This document shows positions 11,470-22,881 of a stretch of 64,000 bases of DNA, one piece after another. Positions within the stretch are counted from its first letter, which is position 1. Each line of letters opens with the position of its first letter. The notes under the pieces are model-generated. The model searched no databases, was not told the DNA's origin, and saw only the letters and a program-made list of their open reading frames with translations. The DNA is from Isoetes taiwanensis (Eukaryota; Streptophyta; Lycopodiopsida; Isoetales; Isoetaceae), in assembly GCA_021234155.1 (NCBI GenBank), contig JAJEKV010000026.1:806001-870000 (forward strand). Direction: 5' to 3'. Position numbers and translations under genes: made by a program.

Positions 11470-13560
11470 AATATATATAGATAGATAGATAGATAGATAG
11501 ATACATTATTGTCCCTTGTGCCCTGAGGCCCGTGGACTTATGTAACATGGGCGAGCTCCCTGATGGGTGCTACTAGCACATCATGCTGGTTTCTATTGTA
11601 GCCTTTTCTGAAGGCTTCACTTTTTCCTATTAATACCAGCACCCCGCTTTGGATCGGCTTCAAGGCCGTGCACAGGTGCGTCGTTATCAATCAGCTTTTA
11701 ACTGAACAATTTGTGTGGGGTTTATGAGCCGCTTTTGTGTGGTTCATATTACAAACCCTCTTTCCCTGTCTATGACCTGGGCTACATTAGTGATGCCGAT
11801 TACTATCAGGATTAAAAAACCCCGCCCCGAAGGGTTTTCGAGGAAAAACCTTAATAGTAATGGGCTCACTAATGCACAGTATTATTATCAGATCCGTTTT
11901 CCGTCATTCTAGATTTTGGATGTTTCCCACACCATTATTGTTAGGCTGCAAAAACCTTAAACTAAACTGATTAGTACTGATTAGAGCTCCAATCCGGAGC
12001 TATGAATATGTAGTAATTACTATCAACATAACATCACGTGTCCAAAGGTCCGTGTTTATAAACCATCTTGAAATATTCTAACTACACCATGTTAACACAA
12101 TCCCCAGCTTATGTAGTCACTGCCTAATAGTTCAGTGTAAAGCGTCTAAAGAAACTTCCAAATTTCATACATAGCATGCATATACTATGTTGATAGAACT
12201 GATGCATTGTGCAAAGAAACCGTCCAATTTCATAGCTTACAACAGCCAATCTATATTTATACCTAATGATGATAAAAGAATGAAAAGATCAATCATCCAG
12301 ATTATGCAGATAATGGTATCACCCTTCCCTTGTTTTGTGTGTTACTAGATATTCAATTTCAAGTGAAAAAACCTGATTAGATGAACGTCCTCATCTTCGA
12401 GTTTTTTGAAGGCCTGCAGCATAATTGATTGTGCCATTCCCCGTTCCACTTTGTTGGACATTCTGCAGTTGGCAAAACTTCTTGTAGAGTCCCAAACATG
12501 GTTTTTGATTATTCTATGGATGTCTTCACATAATCTACAACACATCCTCAAGCACTTGATGTAAGAGCACTTGTAAGCTATTATTTATTAAAGCCTTTAG
12601 GCTCTCCTTCAGTCATTTTGGTGATCCGGGAACCAGTTGGAGGGTCGTGCCCTCGCTATCCTGGCCTACGGCGGGGGTTAGACCCTCGGTCCGAAGCGTA
12701 TCGATCTCCTTTTTACTACAAATACTACACTTATATACATATGCATTGTGTCTTTTCATGCTGGCTGTTATTCTATGGCGGGAGTTTATAGTGGTCCAGA
12801 TTACCAGTTCGTGGGTCCAGCCCTCGCTATCCTGGTGTACGGGCGGAGGTCGAGCCTCTACGTCCGTGAACTTATTCCGTCCACTTTTTACTCAAATGCA
12901 TTTGCCTTGCCTATGCAGCCCCTAGCCTCTGCTGTATACCCTAATTTGTTGCTGAATATAAACTAAAAATATTTGATCTCTTTTATAAACTTAAGAGCTA
13001 AAGAAATCTCAAAGCCAGAGAAAAGTAGAGAGCAAATTAGAGTGACTAACATGCCAGAAAATGTCTTTACTAAATGCAATGTCTTGAAATCAAAATGTAT
13101 GCTACCCCAAGCTAACAGAATTGGTCATTGCCTTGATTCAAAATGAAACAGAAAACTTATCTGGAAGCCGTTCGTTCGTGTGCAAAGTTTCAGAGGCCGA
13201 AGTTTCAGAGCTGAACCGTCTTTCCCAACAGGCCAATCTCTGAAAAGCTTAAGCAGCACTGAATGGGGTGCTCAAAGAGCTTTCCAACAAGCCCAAACAC
13301 ACCCAAAACTGCCACCAGATACAGAAGTTATGGCCAAAAGAAAACTACAGCCAAACCCTAACACCGCCAAAAGAGGGCCGGGATTGTCAGGTGGATTCCG
13401 TCGACTAAAACAGAGGAAACATCATACAAATCATACACCGACGGAAAGCTCGTTCGATAAGCTTTCCAATAAGCCCAAGAACACTTGAATCTGACACCGG
13501 AATCCCGAGTTATGAGCAAAAGAGCAGGGCTAAAACCCTAAGCGCCGTCATGAGCGCCAG
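11470..13560. other. Sequence inserted between the RNase H and integrase relics
   Basis: The gypsy relic is interrupted here by about 2.1 kb of unrelated DNA. It opens with a (GATA)n tract at 11476-11502 and contains a diverged tandem pair sharing GCCCTCGCTATCCTGG at about 12650 and 12820. At 13180-13490 there are words related to the ~170-bp array (GAGCTTTCCAACAAGCCC, GATACAGAAGTTATGGCC). The (GATA)n edge would suit a non-LTR element tail, but I see no LINE protein. Confidence 0.4.
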
Positions 13561-13689
13561 AGAGGCCTTGATAAGTATCTACAAAATCAAAGTTATCTTT
13601 TATCATTTTCAACGCAACAAAAGCATATCTAAGAGTACAAGCAACCGGTTATGTGGTGCATGAAGCCATTCTTTATAAGAGAACTATGG

Positions 13690-14884
13690 AAGGACTCTTC
13701 TTGAGGTGTGTTACTGGTCAATAAACTCATGATTTGTTGCAGCAAACGCATGATTGTTAGGGGTATTTTGCAGCTAGAAAAACAACTAAAAAAATCCTTC
13801 ATTGGGGATATTATTGGTCAACTCTTTACAAGGATACTAGAGACTTTATAACAAAATGTGAAAAATGACAGAGGCATAAGCAGTTAACAGACCATAATAA
13901 TATGTCATTCCATCATTTTTTAGCATTAGTCTGTTTCATATGTGAGGACTGGATTACATTGGGCCTATCAGTCCTTCATCTTCCAAAGGTCATAAGCATA
14001 TATTGGCAACCACATGCATGCTTACAAAGTAGGTAGAAGCAATTCCAGAAAAACATGCTACAAAAAGTGCCACAATAAGTTTTCTTTATCAGAATTTGAT
14101 TTTTGAATTTGGTGTTCCAACCATAATTTGTCTAATTGGGGAACCCATTTTATGGAGAAAGTAGTAGCTCAATTAACAGAAAAAATTGGTTTTCAACATG
14201 TACAAGATTCTACTTATTATCCGCAGTGAAATGGGCAAGCTGAGCCTACTAACAAAATTCTGAAAGTCATCTTAGATAAGACAGTGAAGAATAATTAAAG
14301 AAGTTGGCATGAAGCCTTGACACGTGTCTTATGGAGTTTCAGGTGTACTTACAAGTCGGCTATATGATATACATCATTTGAATTGATTCATGGGGTTCAA
14401 GCTGTGGTGCCCATTCATTGGATATTCATTTGTGTTCATTTGTGAAGCTACCTTATTATGAGAATTTAGGAAAACTTCTAACTCCAAATTAGGTGCATAA
14501 CAAGATGGGTGATTTGTTGCAATTACAAGAAATGAGACAAGAAGCACCAAACTTCAATACGAGGTATAAACAAAAAGTAAAGCTAATCAAAAACAAGTTA
14601 TTGGTTGTCAACCCGTTTGAGAAGGAAAATTATTTTTTGTGCAAGGCCACTAAGAAGGATCTATCGAAATTTCAAAGCCTATGAGAAGATCCAACAAAGA
14701 GGTCCTTTCTACTTGATGACAGAAGAAGAATTGTTGCCTAATCCCAGGAATGAAAAGGATCTCTGACTTTATTTCAAGATAGAAGTGCTATTCTAAGGGA
14801 TTCAACCTTGGCATAGCTCCAGTTTTAGGGAATTGGTGGAGAATTCTTAAATACAACAAGGTGCTTTTCTATTAAAACAGAGGG
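13690..14884 (+). pseudogene. Ty3/gypsy integrase relic
   Basis: The order is: an H2C2 zinc-binding region (GYFAARKTTKKILHWGYYW...FITKCEK), core fragments (DYIGPISPSS, then FGVPTIICLIGEP) and the C-terminal NKMGDLLQLQEMRQEA stretch. Stops and frameshifts are numerous. It ends at a purine-rich AAAACAGAGGG directly before the TG of the 3' LTR, which serves as the polypurine tract. The last ~360 bp are repeated inverted at 57039-57397. Confidence 0.75.
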
Positions 14885-16094
14885 TGATAATTCAATAATA
14901 CGTGATCTATCCTAAATGATTAGAATGAGTAACAACTTTATCCAAGTTAGGAAAACTTTGTCCAACTTTTTTGGTATAGTGGAAAAACTTTGCCCAACAC
15001 TACCAGAGACTCAGGAAATACTTATATCAGGCAAAGTTGTCAGCTCAATCTTGTAGATGCAACATCTCTTTCAATCTTTGTTGAGTGGTCAGGATGAAAA
15101 TATGAATATTGATGGCTAAATATGTGAGGAGGCTAATAAAAGATAGGCGGTAACACTTGGTTTGCTTTCTATCAAACTTAAAGGCAATGATCAAGTCCAA
15201 TCCTTTTCAACATGGATTGGCACCCATCTTCATCCAGTGCAATAGGTGTAAATATAAAGATGACCCAATGGAATTGATATTTGGTTAAAGTGTAATTGCT
15301 CAACCGCAAAAGATAGTATTTGCTAAGTATAATTATAACTAGCTAGAGGCAAAAAACATGGGAAATATGCCAGCATATGAAAGCTAGAGCGTTTTTTTGC
15401 CAACACAAAGAACACACTAAGCTTGCAAGTCCACTATATCTCTAAAGGCTTCAAAACAACACTCTCATTGCTATGGGCTAATCTAAGCCTTGAAGTCTAC
15501 CATTGTTAACACTGACAATATGGAAAATAGTAGGTGTTTAAGTATTATTCATCTTAAACAAATAAAATGGCAGATAAAATACATCCAGAATAGGACCATC
15601 TAACGATGGTTCCTTTTTCTCTAGTTTTGAACAGTTCATAGACAGCTAAACTCATGAATCATGAGGCCTTAAAAAAGCTTGTAACTTGACGCCTTCAAGA
15701 GCTTGTAAATGCTAAGATGCAACATCCTCGGATCTTGCTGAAAATACTTGATGAGAGAAAATCAAACAACAGACTTAATAAAATTGACAAACGAATATAT
15801 GAAAAGATATTCAAAAGACTCAAAGAATGATTATTCTCTATGGGTGTGTTGCTCCATTTGGATAAGGTATTGTTAATCTTGCTGCCTTAATCTTGCTCAA
15901 ATTGAAACTTACAGAATTGGAACTATGTAAATAACTGTGAATCTCCTGGAAGACATGCATCTGCCATATACTAGAGGAAGAACAACGAGATGGGAGAGGA
16001 TAATAGGGAAAGCCTAAAAGAATAGCAGAATAGTGAGGAAAACTCGGCATTTCAGATCTCCCTAAATCGCATTACAGCTAGGGCGAGGAATGCA
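14885..16094 (+). repeat. 3' LTR of the old gypsy relic
   Basis: A 1210-bp LTR beginning TGATAATTC and ending GAATGCA. Both edges are defined by comparison with the inverted copy at 55866-57038, where similarity stops at the same TG and CA. No matching 5' LTR was found to the left. Confidence 0.8.
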
Positions 16095-18232
16095 CAGGGG
16101 CCAAAAAACATTGCTCTCAGACTATCCCGATGTATCGCTATGTATCATGTGCCTATAACAAAATTTTCTATGCGGAATCTATTCCAATTGAAGTAGGTTA
16201 GAATGAGATGCAAAATGACAGGGGTGGAGACCGGAGAACTTTTTGCAAATGGTTACTAGAAACTATTTTGCTTTGTCGTCCCCCCCTTTTTTTAAATGGA
16301 GATCCAAGGGTTTAATGAGACTCCAAGTCATTTTCAGAGGCACTTAAATAGGCTAGGAATTAAGATAAGGTGACACTTGAGGTTAGCTTGTTGCGGTAGA
16401 AAAAAAGGGGTTTGTTGTTGTTGTTGTTGTTAATAATTGTTTTTCAAGATTGTGGCTTTCGATCATACTACTCGAAAAATTGGAATCGTTATGACATCTT
16501 GAAATTCGGGGGAACCGGAAAACTTCGAAATAAGAACATCCCACTTAAAAAAAAAAAGAGAATAGAATAGAATAGAATAGGTTTTTTTTATCGTCCATGG
16601 AGACTAAAAAAGAGACGATGCATTTGGCATCACCATAAGCTAAAGAAAACACTGAACTCCTTATAAGATTAAAAGTATAAAAAGCAATGAATAATAATGG
16701 CCTAATCAAACGAGGCTCAATTGGGTTCTATCTTGTTAATAAATAATGAACAGACATACATTGACTAAAATACTAGATGCATTGAAGGTTATTTCATAAA
16801 ACATTTAATCAACATATAAAGCATTTTTATAGCAAGGAACATATTATCTAAATTATAATATTTTTGGCTTATTAGCTTACATTAAATGTTTAAGAAAACT
16901 ATAAGCAATAAATTGTCTATCAGCTATAGCTTTGGAACATAAAAGAATACAATATGTAGAACAAATAATATATGGTATTATATATAAAGAGTATGTAAAT
17001 CAACATTAATAAGAGCATACTCTTATTAATTCTATTCTATTCTATTATATTCTTAATTTTTATGTAACTGCAAAATGTCACTTACTACAACAGCAATAAA
17101 CACTTCATCTTCATCAGCATGTTCTCTGTACTCCAAGAAAATGATGTACTCTAGCTAACATGGATCATAGTGAAAGGAAAGGATGGATGATGTCGATTTG
17201 ATTAATCCATATACGATAAATAAACAAAGTCATATGGTTCTTTTACAATGCCACTGCTGCAGAGCCACCGCAGCCGTGGAAGAGAGAGATGGAAAAAAAG
17301 ATCACGTTGAAAAAAAGCCCCAACTTTTTAGATTTTTCATTCTTAATTTTAGAGTAAAAAGCCTTTTAATTTTTTTGCAGTTGGGAACGGCGTTTAAAAC
17401 AATGTTTGGAATTTGTTGAAATGTGTGGAACACCGTTCCTAAGAGACAATATTTTTGAAAGAGGAACAAATGTTCCCCGAACGTGCCACCTCTCGGAACG
17501 TGTTCTGAACATCATTCGAAATGTCATTCTCGATAGTCATGCTTTCGATGGCTATTTGGATTTTAAACCATCCTCTAATTTGAGTTTTTTTGAATTTGAA
17601 CTATGTGAAGACATAACATCAAAATCGCCACATCTTCAAATATATCAAGGATGTGCTAAAAGCTATCAAAACATATTCTCTCCACCTCTCTATTTATCGG
17701 GGAATCAAATCACATGGATTAATTCCAGCAGTTAAGACTCTTGAAGTCAATAGAGTTGAAAAGATGTTGTGTGTTTTATCTTGACTATTTTTGAATGATG
17801 TGCTTAAATTGGTGAAATGTGTGCATAAATTGAGAACAATATGGGTGTAATGTGGAGAAAATGAAAACAATGTGCAAATATTGTGGATGAAGCATTTATG
17901 ATGTATTGAAGTTGAACTTATGGAGTTGAAGGTGTATAAAAGTCCTTTTCAATGGTTAAAGCATGGGGGTGAGGTGGCGCAATCCTAGGAGACATGTAAT
18001 TTATTGGAGATCTAATGGTGGAGATTGTTCAAAGATGAAGGGCTAGGATTTGTTGTGTAAGTTTAAGAGAAGGGGTACGTCTCCTCATTCCCTCTCTCTC
18101 ACTCTTGTGTCTTGAAGGAGATCTATTATAGTAGAGTGTATCCCATGGAAGAATTAACAATAGGAGAGGAGGATGAACCTCCAGACTTATTTTATCTTTC
18201 TCCTTCTTCATCTGCAATTTGTATTTAACCTA
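16095..18232. other. No gene recognised; several microsatellites
   Basis: AT-rich DNA containing (TTG)n at about 16411-16431 and (AATAG)n at 16560-16579. The open frames at 17183-17419 and 17406-17735 have no domain I recognise. Confidence 0.5.
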
Positions 18233-18495
18233 TTTGCTGGTAGAGTGTGGCGCAGCCTGATGCATATATTTTGCATTATGCTCAGCTTGGGGCTTGGTTC
18301 ATTCTATTGGATTATAAAAGAACCTTGTAAATATTGGTTAAAATACACTTACTTGCTGGTAGAGTGTGGCGCAGCCTCATGCATATATTTTGCATTCTGC
18401 TCAGCTTGGGGTTTGGTTCATTCTGTTGGATTATAAATAGAATAGAATAGAATAGAATACAAAAGAACCTTGTAAATATTGGTTAAAATACACTT
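18233..18495. repeat. Tandem duplication of a 120-bp unit
   Basis: The segment starting TTGCTGGTAGAGTGTGGCGC occurs at 18233 and again at 18353 with few changes. The second copy gained an (AATAG)n expansion at about 18434-18458. The reading frame across it is a by-product. Confidence 0.85.
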
Positions 18496-20103
18496 ACCCC
18501 AATTTGGATCCCATCCTCCAGATCACCAAAAAAGATCACGAAGGATATCAGCTAATGTCGTGTTAGTAGTACATGCAAACCGAATTTTTTTTCTCTATCC
18601 CAAGAAATGTAGTATGTTTTTTGTCGTTCATCCAACCTCGATGTGTTTTTTTGCCGATCCAATGTTGCAAATACCGGATATAGTCATGTTTAGGCCAGCT
18701 TTAAATCGTAAAAAATACGCTGTCTACAAAAACGCCGTGTATTTTTTTGTGATGTGGTTTAAACATGTCAAGATATGGCTACCTTACTTAGTGACTATAA
18801 TCGCTGAATCCTATAATTGCTGAATCTCAACCATTGATCATGTGAATATTCCATGTCATATTCCCAATAGACAAAAAGTGACCGTCCCTTGCAAGTCAAA
18901 CCCCATTTTCCACGCCAGCCTATGATTTGTGGGCCATGGTACTAAGTCAATCGTGCAGTCAATTAAACAGCACACACAATGAATAACATGAAGGGGAATA
19001 AAGCATCCATCTTAATGAAAGAGTTGCTGAAATTTTCCATGTGAAGTGTTTTCATTCCTCAAGCAGTTTACAGCAGTGCATGTATGCAAACGGCATACAT
19101 TGACATTACAAAAACATGAAGCTCTGATAGAGCATTGACATTAAAATTAAGATTGAAGCGTAAACAATGCCATCGAACTGTTCCTTAGAAGTTCGACAGC
19201 CTGCATCCTGGAAGACCATAACATGAAACAAGAAACAGATTATTTCTAAGAAGAAAAAGAAACCCTTCTCAGCTCCAAACGACCGTAATTTTAGTGCTCC
19301 AAAGCTCTCGAGTTTCCAGAGGCAACCTAGAAGAATAAGAAAAGGGGTCTGCAGTGAGAAGCTGGCAAGTAGCACAGCTAAACAAAAATAGTGCTTCTTC
19401 AACATCTGCGCATCTCTGGAATCCGGGTGCTGTGATTCGTGCCTTGCCATGGCCATGCTTCCCTCCCTTGCCATATTTGAAGAGCACTGAGTTGAATCCG
19501 TGCCTGCTTAATAACAGAAATAGGAAACAAGAACGACATATAAACCATTACTTTGTGGATTTGCCACATGCTATTCAAGAAAAAATGGCACAGTTGAAAA
19601 TCGAAGCTCCTGAAGGGTGCCTCCAGCTCGCAGCTTCCAGAAATCTCCCCATGTCAACCGTGGTTGCAAAACTGTTGTGGCTGCATCTTAACCCTGCTTC
19701 AAGCATGCAGATCCGTCTACCTTCAACATACTGATCCGCCATAACCCTATCAGCATGCAAAGCCGGAAGAAGGCCATATCATGCGTCGTCAAACCCCTGT
19801 CTCAGTGTACAAATTTGGCAGAAGGCCATATGCGCCTTCTACTTGCAGAGAACGCAATGAGGAAGTTGAACGCCCTGGTCCTCTACTCCATCGCATCCAC
19901 ACGCCATGGCCAGGCAGTCGGCCACGAACCCTAGTTTCAAGAAAAGAAAGAACGTGACACCACTGCCCTTCTAAAAATTGAACTAACCCAATGAACCCCA
20001 ATCGACCATTGGAAAACCAGAACCTAATTACTGAGTCACCAATATAACAATTTGACATACGAATACATGCACAAACCATCCAAAATCTTATGTAAGACGA
20101 CCC
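18496..20103. other. No gene recognised
   Basis: Short overlapping open frames on both strands around 19106-20079 show no recognisable domain or consistent splice signals. Confidence 0.4.
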
Positions 20104-20215
20104 CCAAACAACATTTTGGAAACATAATGGCTACAACATGTTCAAAGGCCCAGATACCCAAACAACATTTTGGAAACCTAATGGCTACAACATGTTCAAA
20201 GGCCCGGATACCGGA
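20104..20215. repeat. Short tandem duplication
   Basis: A unit of about 55 bp containing CAAACAACATTTTGGAAAC and GGCTACAACATGTTCAAAGG occurs twice. Smaller duplications follow: CACCATCATGTAAAATGCC twice near 20300, and GCATGTGAGCCTGCTCTAAC twice near 20414 and 20448. Confidence 0.85.
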
Positions 20216-20706
20216 TATACCATGGATAAATGCGTGGTTTAACATGATGTTGTTCGATATTTACAACGCTCGTTGGATAACACTAAGGCTGGATTCACCA
20301 TCATGTAAAATGCCTTCACCATCATGTAAAATGCCACAACCTTTTACGCCCACCATCACCAATTTGCAAAGGGTATAACAGGGCCCCTATCCGACCCTAT
20401 CCGACCACTGTTGCATGTGAGCCTGCTCTAACACATCGCCCGCTTGCATGTGAGCCTGCTCTAACACATTGCCCGCCCTAACACATCGCCACATAGAAAC
20501 TTATGGTTCTAACAGGACACCTGTAAATATTTAAGAGCCGCTTCATATGCTCGATGACAACCCTCATCATCATGTAAAAAAGCACCTTTTACAAACACCA
20601 TCACCTGCCACCTTTTACAAACACCATCACCTGCCATCGCCAAAAAGCACAGGGCAAAACAGGGCCCCTCTCCGGCCGTAGCATATGCAACCATCGCCAA
20701 AGAGGG

Positions 20707-21809
20707 CTCAGGATAGTCTTACCCTGGTTTCGGGGATCCCGGAGGTAAAAATACTGGCCTCCGGTATCACCACCAGGGCTCGACGGAATCCGTTTCAGGA
20801 CCCCGTTTCACCCGTCGCGACACTGCGTGAGGTGACTGCGAAATCTGGGGCGTAAAGCCCACGACCGACGCATCCGGGCCGTCCGTGGTGTTCCCCGCCT
20901 CCGGGATCACCATCTTGTGATCCCGGCCTCCGGGATCCCCAAGCCGTGGCCGATAGCTTGATGCGAAATCAGACCATGGAGATCCCGGGCTCCGGGATCA
21001 TCGTTACCTCAGTGGCCGATAACGGTACCGAAATCAGCCGTGGAGATCCCGGCCTTCGGGATCACCAATACCTGAGGTCGTGATTCCTTCCTCCGGGATC
21101 ACCCACGCACGGCTGATATCGGCGATCCGATATCGGGCCAAGTATCCCCTCGGGATCACCACGTGGGGCCGATATCGGCGATGCGATATCGGTAGCGTTA
21201 TCCGCCTCGGGGGATCACCACCGGGCCGTGGGACCATGCCGCCCACCGGGTTCGATATTCTGGCGTGATTCCTCCTCGGGATCACCGTGACGCATACCAC
21301 GATATATCGGAGCGTCCACGTGGACACATCGAAGCCCCTCGTTTGAACGACGGGATTAAATACCGGGATTAAACACCGTACGCTATCTAATGAACGTGAT
21401 TCCGGGAGGGCGGAAACCGCGTAACTTTCAGATGCGTTGACGCAGTAGGGAGACATACGTGGACGGTGGGGATTCCAGAGGAAGGGAATTCATTCTGGCG
21501 ATGGCTAAGTCCGACATTTGTGCGCCAAGATCCTTTGCCCTTTCCGACCGGCTCTGAACGGATCCTTTGCCATTTTGCTGCCGAATCTCGCAAGTGCTGT
21601 CGCTGCGCTTGACTCGGCCGATTAGTTTAAGGTAATAAACAGAGCTAGCGCCATTAGGAACTCTGTTTTTTTGTATTCAAAGCCCACGTGTGTCAGTACG
21701 GTGAAACGGGGGGTCCCGAAACGGATTCCGTCGAGCCCTGGTGGTGATACCGGAGGCCGGTATTTTTACCTCCGGGATCCCCGAAACCAGGTAAGACTAT
21801 CCTGAGCCG
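20707..21809. mobile_element. GC-rich Mutator-like (MULE/MITE) element
   Basis: Terminal inverted repeats of about 100 bp (20707-20812 and 21700-21806, starting CTCAGGATAGTCTTACC) enclose about 890 bp. The 9-mer CAAAGAGGG flanks both sides (20698-20706 and 21810-21818), as expected of a Mutator-type 9-bp target duplication; three extra bases (CCG) lie between the right terminus and the repeat. The interior is strikingly GC-rich beside its AT-rich surroundings and is built from repeated GATCCCGG/CCGGGATCACC hairpins and GATATCGGCGAT-type words. No transposase is present, so the element would be non-autonomous. The minus-strand open frame at 21034-21456 follows the hairpin repeats and I do not read it as a gene. 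Confidence 0.8.
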
Positions 21810-21818
21810 CAAAGAGGG

Positions 21819-22624
21819 CCATGTTTGCCCCTGTGCTATTTGGAGATATGGCAGATGATGGTGCGTGTGTAAAAAAGTACGGCAATGGCACCACTACAAC
21901 CGGCTCTAACACGCTGTGAGTGAGACCCACAAAGACTCTACTCAAAAGCAGTGCAAAAAGTCAAATAAAGGGCACCTAACATTTCGGTACTTTTCAAATC
22001 AGTAGCCATAACATGGCACCCGTCCAAGACCTAATCTTGTCAGTCTCAGAGAATAATGTTTTGTGCATATATTTTCTATTCTAGGCTAGGATTCTTAAAC
22101 TTTAGTTTCCGAATGCCAGATTTGGTCAGTGGGCATTTTTCTTGTGTTAGGTTTCTTCACACTCGGGCTACACTAGATTCCCACGCCAATCCTTGCTGCA
22201 TGGGAATCAGTAAAGAGACTAGAAAAACAGGGGAAAAAGAAAAGAAATTTATCTGTGGGCGATTTGAATAATGTAAGTCGGTGCGGCAGGACCATGGCAC
22301 GGATCGGAAATTGAAAAGTAACTGATTTGTGTCTGGAACAGAAGAAAGAGGCCAAGAAAAGCGACATGGGTGTATTGAGAAAGGAGTTAAAAGATCAATT
22401 TTATTGCAGTGGTTTTGCCGATCACCCTGCAAAATGTCTCCATCCCAAATTGAGATAATGGAACATCCACAAACCAAAACCCTGCTACTTATTACTGACA
22501 ATAGTGGGCAACGCAATAATTGTCCAAAATCTTCTTAGTTCATTCAACAGAGGCGGTGTCTGCTGATCCTGCATTGGCTTTCAAGAGGATGATCTTCCTG
22601 CGTTTGTATTATTTTCTGCAGCCC
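21819..22624. other. Upstream region of the pectin methylesterase gene
   Basis: The DNA directly right of the MULE (GCCCCTGTGCTATTTGGAGATATGGCA) is roughly the inverted counterpart of 20635-20680, so the MULE sits inside an older inverted structure. No gene is recognised before the TATA box at 22625. Confidence 0.4.
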
Positions 22625-22634
22625 CTATAAAAGG
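22625..22634 (+). promoter_or_regulatory. TATA box of the pectin methylesterase gene
   Basis: CTATAAAAGG lies 248 bp before the ATG. Transcription would start near 22655-22665, giving a 5' leader of roughly 220 nt rich in AAG/GAA triplets. Confidence 0.6.
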
Positions 22635-22881
22635 CCAGTTTTAAGCTGTTTGTTTTGGTAGTTTTTTGTTCTAACAACTCTAGCTTTTCAAGGTCTTGAG
22701 GTATTTATGAGCAAAAATAGTTTTTGAAGGGATCTGTGCATGCTTTTGAAGGAAAAGCAGAGCTGTTTTGGTAAGTTTCTTCAAGAAGAAGCAGAAGGAG
22801 AAGGAAAGAACTTTTAGCTGTTAGATGCAAGTTGTCTAACATTGCAATTAAGTTTGGAATAATTCTATTTTACTCAAGCAC

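Noticed and set aside
11470-11940. LINE 3' end suggested by the (GATA)n tract
   Set aside because: No endonuclease or RT coding sequence and no target duplication could be found nearby.
18173-18436. Hydrophobic open frame resembling a membrane protein
   Set aside because: It spans a 120-bp tandem duplication and repeats itself for that reason.
21034-21456. 140-codon open frame inside the MULE
   Set aside because: It follows GC-rich hairpin repeats, which rarely form stops. No captured gene is recognisable.
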